From assembly GCA_002421005.1 (NCBI GenBank), contig DIJC01000004.1, positions 310,001 to 374,000 of the forward strand: DNA of 64,000 nucleotides, in the 5' to 3' direction. This DNA is from Enterobacteriaceae bacterium UBA5654 (GTDB lineage: Bacteria > Pseudomonadota > Gammaproteobacteria > Enterobacterales > Enterobacteriaceae). Shown piece after piece: positions 60,095-64,000 of the stretch (positions within the stretch are counted from its first letter, which is position 1; each line of letters opens with the position of its first letter). The notes beneath the pieces were generated by a model. It was given only the letters and a program-made list of their open reading frames with translations. It did not search any database and had not been told where the DNA came from. The translations under genes were made by a program, and so were the position numbers.

Positions 60095-61018
60095 ATGGAA
60101 AAAAACGGGCTTTTTAATCAGCGCATTCGCCTGCGCCACTTACATACTTTCGTCGCTGTCGCGCAACAGGGAACGCTGGGGCGCGCGGCTGAAACGCTCA
60201 ACCTCAGCCAGCCTGCACTGTCAAAGACGCTTAACGAGCTTGAGCAACTGACCGGTGTGCGGCTGTTCGAGCGCGGGCGGCTCGGCGCGCAGCTTACGCT
60301 GATCGGCGAACAGTTTCTGACGCACGCGGTAAAAGTGCTGGATGCGTTAAACACCGCCGGGCAGTCGCTGACCCGCAAAGAGGGCATGGACAACGACATC
60401 GTGCGGATTGGCGCGCTGCCTACCGCCGCGCTGGGGATTCTCCCGGCGGTCATCGGCCAGTTTCACAAACAGCAAAAAGACATCACGCTTCAGGTCGCCA
60501 CCATGAGTAACCCGATGCTGCTGGCGGCGCTGAAATCGGGAGAGATCGATTTAGGCATCGGGCGGATGTCCGATCCCGAACTGATGAGCGGGCTGAATTA
60601 CGAACTGCTGTTTCTTGAGTCGCTGAAGCTGGTGGTACGCCCCGATCACCCTCTTCTGCAACAGACCATCACCTTCAGCCGGGTGCTGGAATGGCCGGTG
60701 GTGGTGTCCCCGCGCGGCACCACGCCACGGCAGAATGCAGAAGAACTGCTGCAAAGTCAGGGCTGCAAGATGCCAGCCGGGTGCATCGAAACCTTATCCG
60801 CCTCGCTCTCGCGCCAGTTGACCGTGGATTATAACTACGTGTGGTTTGTGCCGTCCGGCGCGGTGAAGGATGATTTGCGCCTCGGCACGCTGGTTGCGCT
60901 GCCGGTAACGACGCTGGGGGCGGGAGAGCCGATTGGCATACTGACCCGCATCGATGCGAACCTGTCGGCGGGCGCGCAAACGCTGCTGGGAGCGATCCGC
61001 AGAACGCTGCCGGAATAA
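60095..61018 (+). CDS. ydcI: LysR-family regulator YdcI
   Basis: The 307-residue LysR protein has the same length as E. coli YdcI, with the N-terminal helix-turn-helix in RLRHLHTFVAVAQQGTLGRAAETLNLSQPALSKTLNELEQLTG (about 9-51) and a LysR effector domain from residue 95. It is near-identical to YdcI in the first 75 residues. YdcI is a highly conserved regulator linked to acid and stress responses in Salmonella and E. coli. ATG 60095 is selected by homology. It is divergent from ydcJ and convergent with trg. Confidence 0.94.
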   Translation: MEKNGLFNQRIRLRHLHTFVAVAQQGTLGRAAETLNLSQPALSKTLNELEQLTGVRLFERGRLGAQLTLIGEQFLTHAVKVLDALNTAGQSLTRKEGMDNDIVRIGALPTAALGILPAVIGQFHKQQKDITLQVATMSNPMLLAALKSGEIDLGIGRMSDPELMSGLNYELLFLESLKLVVRPDHPLLQQTITFSRVLEWPVVVSPRGTTPRQNAEELLQSQGCKMPAGCIETLSASLSRQLTVDYNYVWFVPSGAVKDDLRLGTLVALPVTTLGAGEPIGILTRIDANLSAGAQTLLGAIRRTLPE

Positions 61019-61088
61019 CGGTTTCAGGTTTTAATACCTTCCCGCGTTAGTTTATATTGACGTTTCCCCTGCAAAACCCGGGCAGCCG

Positions 61089-61117
61089 CCGGAAAGAGGC
61101 GCAAAGCCCCTTTCCGG
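61089..61117. terminator. Hairpin between convergent ydcI and trg
   Basis: CCGGAAAGAGGC pairs with GCCCCTTTCCGG (one mismatch) around a 5-base loop, 11 bp past the trg stop. No T run follows on the minus strand. Confidence 0.55.
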
Positions 61118-61127
61118 TCAGCGTCGA

Positions 61128-62819
61128 TCAGAAGGTTTCCCAGTTGTCGCCGGAGACGACCGCCGGGCGTGAAGAAGTAAATACCGGTGCAGGCGCGGCG
61201 CTTACGGCAGGGCGAGCGGCAGCAGCCTGTTGCAGACGGAACGCGCCGACGGCCTCGGTGAGCCGTGCCGCCTGCTCTTCCAGCGAGGCGGCAGAGGCCG
61301 ACGCCTCCTCCACCAGCGCGGCGTTCTGCTGGGTGACGTTGTCCATTTCGCTGATCGCCTGGCTGACCTGGGTAATGCCCCGGCTCTGCTCGTCGGAAGC
61401 AGCCGCGATTTCCAGCATGATATCTGTGACGCGCTTCACCGCTTCGACGATTTCTTTCATCGTCCCGCCTGCGGCAACCACTTCCCCGGAACCGCGTTCG
61501 ATCAGGGTGACCGATTCGCTGATCAGCCCTTCGATCTCTTTCGCGGCCTGGGCGCTGCGGCTGGCCAGGGTGCGGACTTCGCTGGCGACCACCGCAAACC
61601 CACGGCCCTGCTCGCCCGCGCGGGCGGCTTCGACAGCGGCGTTGAGCGCCAGAATGTTGGTCTGGAAAGCAATGCTGTTAATCACGGCGGTAATTTCGGA
61701 GATTTTTTTCGAGCTGGCGGAAATATTGCCCATCGTGGTGACGACGCCGGAAACAATCTGCCCGCCCCGGCTGGCTTTGCCGGAAGCATCTTCCGCCAGT
61801 TTACTGGCATGATGGGCGTTTTCGGCGTTCTGTTTCACCGTGGCGGTGAGCTGTTCCATGCTGGCAGCGGTCTGCTCAATGGCGGCGGCCTGTTCCTCGG
61901 TACGTGCAGAGAGATCGGTATTGCCCGCTGAAATCTCGCTGGTGCCGCGATAAATCTCCTCCGCACCCTGGCGCACTGTGCCGACAGTGCTGACCAGCGA
62001 ATGCTGCATTTTTTGCAGGTCACGGCTTAAATGACCGATTTCACTGCGTCCGCTGATTTCATCCGCGACCGTTAAATCCCCCGCCGCGATTTTTTCAATC
62101 CGCCCGGCGGCACGCTGAAGCGGTGAGATCACCGTGCGGCGCAGCACCACAAAGGTCAGCAGGGTCAGCACCAGCGCAATAGCAAAGGCACCGGCCATAA
62201 ACAGCATCCCCAACTGGCTGCGCTGATGCGCCTGCTCGCGCAGGGTATTGGCCCGCTCGGTGCGCAACTGGATGGCCTTCAGCAGCACTTCGTTGTAGGT
62301 ATTGTCCAGCGGCCGGGCCTGTTCATTTTCATGATTGATGATGGCTTCAAACATGCCGTTTTTGGCAAATTTGAGCATCGGCTGCATCCCTTTAATATAG
62401 GCGGCAAAGTCGGTGTTAAGCGTGGCATCAAGGGCTTCGTCGGCGGGCGTTTTATAGGCGCGATCCATATAGAGCCTGAAACCGTCCTGCGCCTGCTTAA
62501 TGCGTTTTTCGGCCTCGGCGATATTGGCCTTCATGTCATCCATTTCGGCAATACGGCTGGCGGCCCCGGCATGGATCAGACTGATCCGCGCGGTGCGCAG
62601 ATTATTAGAGCTGTTGGAAAGCCCCATCCGCACCTGGATTTCTTCGGTGACGTCTTTTTGATCGCGGTCGGCCTGCATTAAAAAGTAGCCCGCTAATCCT
62701 GCGCTCAGGGCAAACAGCACAAGAATGCCGCCGAGGATCGAGGAAAACAGGGGAACGAGGCGGATATGGTGTAAAAAGCTCAGCTTTTGCGCAGGTGACG
62801 GCGCTGTATTATTGTCCAT
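61128..62819 (-). CDS. trg: Ribose/galactose chemoreceptor Trg with C-terminal NWETF pentapeptide
   Basis: The 563-residue receptor is clearly Trg: QKLSFLHHIRLVPLFSSILGGILVLFALS (TM1, about 18-46), periplasmic domain with RISLIHAGAASRIAEMDDMK and ALDATLNTDFAAYIKGMQPMLKFAKNGMFEAIINHENEQ, TM2 (about 206-228), HAMP, methylation helices, and hairpin tip INSIAFQTNILALNAAVEAA. It senses ribose and galactose through their binding proteins. Unlike E. coli Trg (546 residues), the tail extends through an Ala/Pro-rich linker to NWETF, the CheR/CheB docking motif of Tar and Tsr. A sigma28 promoter candidate lies upstream. Confidence 0.95.
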   Translation of the reverse strand: MDNNTAPSPAQKLSFLHHIRLVPLFSSILGGILVLFALSAGLAGYFLMQADRDQKDVTEEIQVRMGLSNSSNNLRTARISLIHAGAASRIAEMDDMKANIAEAEKRIKQAQDGFRLYMDRAYKTPADEALDATLNTDFAAYIKGMQPMLKFAKNGMFEAIINHENEQARPLDNTYNEVLLKAIQLRTERANTLREQAHQRSQLGMLFMAGAFAIALVLTLLTFVVLRRTVISPLQRAAGRIEKIAAGDLTVADEISGRSEIGHLSRDLQKMQHSLVSTVGTVRQGAEEIYRGTSEISAGNTDLSARTEEQAAAIEQTAASMEQLTATVKQNAENAHHASKLAEDASGKASRGGQIVSGVVTTMGNISASSKKISEITAVINSIAFQTNILALNAAVEAARAGEQGRGFAVVASEVRTLASRSAQAAKEIEGLISESVTLIERGSGEVVAAGGTMKEIVEAVKRVTDIMLEIAAASDEQSRGITQVSQAISEMDNVTQQNAALVEEASASAASLEEQAARLTEAVGAFRLQQAAAARPAVSAAPAPVFTSSRPAVVSGDNWETF

Positions 62820-62868
62820 GGCTATCGACTCTCATATAAAGAAGCGTACAAACACGCCCGTCTGATAG

Positions 62869-62895
62869 TCATCGGCATTTAAGCGCAATGGATTA
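62869..62895 (-). promoter_or_regulatory. Sigma28 (FliA) promoter candidate for trg
   Basis: Reading leftward, TAAT, 15 bp, GCCGATGA: one mismatch each to TAAA and GCCGATAA with exact spacing, about 50 bp ahead of the trg ATG. Confidence 0.65.
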
Positions 62896-62943
62896 CCGCT
62901 AAAAGCGATAACCCGGTCACACTTCACAACATTTGCACTAAGG

Positions 62944-62963
62944 CCAGCGGCAGGAACCGCTGG
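62944..62963. terminator. Hairpin downstream of adhC
   Basis: CCAGCGG pairs with CCGCTGG around a 6-base loop, 8 bp past the adhC stop; no T run follows on the minus strand. Confidence 0.5.
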
Positions 62964-62971
62964 CAGATGAA

Positions 62972-64000
62972 TCAGTTATCGCCGAAATGGATAACCGTGC
63001 GGATGGATTTGCCTTCGTGCATCAGGTCAAAGGCTTCGTTGATTTGCGCCAGCGGCAGGCGATGGGTGATGAACGGATCGAGCTTGATTCTGCCCGCCAT
63101 GGCATCTTCAACCATGCCCGGCAACTGTGAGCGCCCTTTCACGCCGCCAAATGCTGAACCGCGCCACACGCGCCCGGTCACCAGCTGGAACGGACGGGTA
63201 CTGATTTCCTGCCCGGCTCCGGCAACGCCGATGATGACGCTTTCACCCCAGCCTTTATGACAGCATTCCAGCGCCGCGCGCATCACATTAACGTTGCCGA
63301 TGCATTCAAAGCTGTAATCAACGCCGCCGTCGGTCAGTTCCACAATCACCTCCTGAATCGGGCGGTCGTAGTCTTTCGGGTTAATGACGTCGGTCGCGCC
63401 CATCTCCTGTGCCAGTTTGAATTTCTCCGGGTTAGTGTCGATCGCCAGAATGCGCCCGGCTTTCGCCTGTACCGCGCCCTGGATCGCCGCAAGACCGATA
63501 CCGCCCAGACCAAAGATGGCAACGGTATCGCCCTCTTTCACTTTTGCGGTGTTGTGAACCGCACCGATGCCGGTGGTCACGCCACAGCCCAGTAGACAAA
63601 CTTTGTCCAGCGGTGCCTGCGGATTTACTTTCGCCAGCGAGATTTCAGCGCAGACGGTGTATTCGCTGAAGGTGCTGGTGCCCATGTAGTGATAAATCGG
63701 CTCGCCGTTGTAGGAAAAACGGGTGGTGCCGTCCGGCATTAAGCCTTTACCCTGGGTCGCCCGTACCGCCTGGCAGAGATTGGTTTTGCCGGATTTACAG
63801 AATTTACACTCGCCGCATTCGGCGGTGTATAGCGGAATAACGTGATCGCCCGGCTTCAGGCTGGTGACGCCTTCGCCCACGTCAACCACCACGCCGCCGC
63901 CTTCATGGCCCAGCACCGCCGGGAATACGCCTTCCGGGTCGTCGCCGGACAACGTAAAGGCATCGGTGTGGCATACGCCGGTATGGGTAATTTTGACCAG
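62972..64000 (-). CDS. S-(hydroxymethyl)glutathione dehydrogenase / class III alcohol dehydrogenase, partial (5' end outside window)
   Basis: 343 residues are present of an expected 370 or so; the frame is open to the right edge, beginning LVKITHTGVCHTDAF. Zinc-site residues are visible: the catalytic Cys in GVCHTDAF, GHEGGG, the structural zinc set in CGECKFCKSGKTNLC, and the NAD loop FGLGGIGLAAIQGA. C-terminal RVWRGSAFGGVKGRSQLPGMVEDAMAG is class III-specific. It oxidises the glutathione adduct of formaldehyde and also reduces S-nitrosoglutathione. It lies next to trg, as in Salmonella from memory. No frmB-like hydrolase is visible within the window. Confidence 0.94.
   Translation of the reverse strand: MVKITHTGVCHTDAFTLSGDDPEGVFPAVLGHEGGGVVVDVGEGVTSLKPGDHVIPLYTAECGECKFCKSGKTNLCQAVRATQGKGLMPDGTTRFSYNGEPIYHYMGTSTFSEYTVCAEISLAKVNPQAPLDKVCLLGCGVTTGIGAVHNTAKVKEGDTVAIFGLGGIGLAAIQGAVQAKAGRILAIDTNPEKFKLAQEMGATDVINPKDYDRPIQEVIVELTDGGVDYSFECIGNVNVMRAALECCHKGWGESVIIGVAGAGQEISTRPFQLVTGRVWRGSAFGGVKGRSQLPGMVEDAMAGRIKLDPFITHRLPLAQINEAFDLMHEGKSIRTVIHFGDN

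Overview
The window is chromosomal DNA from an enteric gammaproteobacterium (Enterobacteriaceae). Protein after protein reads as an ortholog of Escherichia coli or Salmonella genes: PptA, AnsP, YncE, PqqU/YncD, CurA, MnaT, YdcZ, YdcY, OrtT, YncL, PatD, YdcR, RlhA, YdcN, YdcO, YdcL, TehB, YdcK, RimL, OpgD, YdcJ, YdcI and Trg. Gene order follows the E. coli ansP-yncE-yncD ... ydcR-ydcP-ydcN-ydcO-ydcL-tehB-ydcK-rimL-opgD-ydcJ-ydcI-trg backbone. srfABC and a trg-adjacent class III alcohol dehydrogenase are shared, from memory, with Salmonella. The genus cannot be fixed from the sequence; Enterobacter/Lelliottia/Citrobacter relatives are plausible. No rRNA, tRNA, CRISPR array, prophage or insertion sequence was found.

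Layout. 0-5.4 kb: partial pptA, a GTG-start LacI regulator, and the divergent galactarate/L-talarate dehydratase plus sugar-acid transporter, with two matched LacI-type operators; then an M20 amidohydrolase preceded by a remnant of a flavin-dependent monooxygenase. 5.8-15.4 kb: an Aer-like receptor, ansP, Fur-box-linked yncE/pqqU, an HBM-type chemoreceptor with a sigma28 promoter candidate, and a McbR-like regulator. 15.6-19.7 kb: curA, mnaT-ydcZ, ydcY and a DppA-like binding protein. 19.9-26.5 kb: srfABC (a membrane-anchored protein, an actin/Hsp70-fold ATPase and a degenerate P-loop protein), ortT and yncL. 26.8-31 kb: a DUF421 pair, patD and ydcR; the E. coli ydcSTUV transporter genes are missing between the last two. 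31-34 kb: a cyanide-insensitive cytochrome bd oxidase operon (cioAB plus a DUF2474 peptide), followed by five 44-bp tandem repeats. 34-40.7 kb: rlhA, ydcN/ydcO, an AraC/EamA pair and ydcL.

40.8-50.9 kb is the most unusual accessory block. It is an apparent ten-gene operon preceded by a LevR-type sigma54 activator and a -24/-12 promoter candidate. Its first part mirrors the sorbose operon (SorD-like dehydrogenase, mannose-family PTS IIA-IIB-IIC-IID, then a polyol-phosphate dehydrogenase). It then adds a DhaK/DhaL kinase pair and a ribulose-monophosphate pair (hexulose-6-phosphate synthase and hexuloisomerase). The substrate is unknown, and I know of no characterised pathway with this composition.

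51-64 kb: a second DppA-like protein divergent from a peptidase T homolog, then tehB, a decayed vapC toxin fragment where tehA might be expected, ydcK, rimL, opgD, ydcJ, ydcI, trg (unusually ending in a CheR/CheB docking pentapeptide) and a partial glutathione-dependent formaldehyde dehydrogenase at the right edge.
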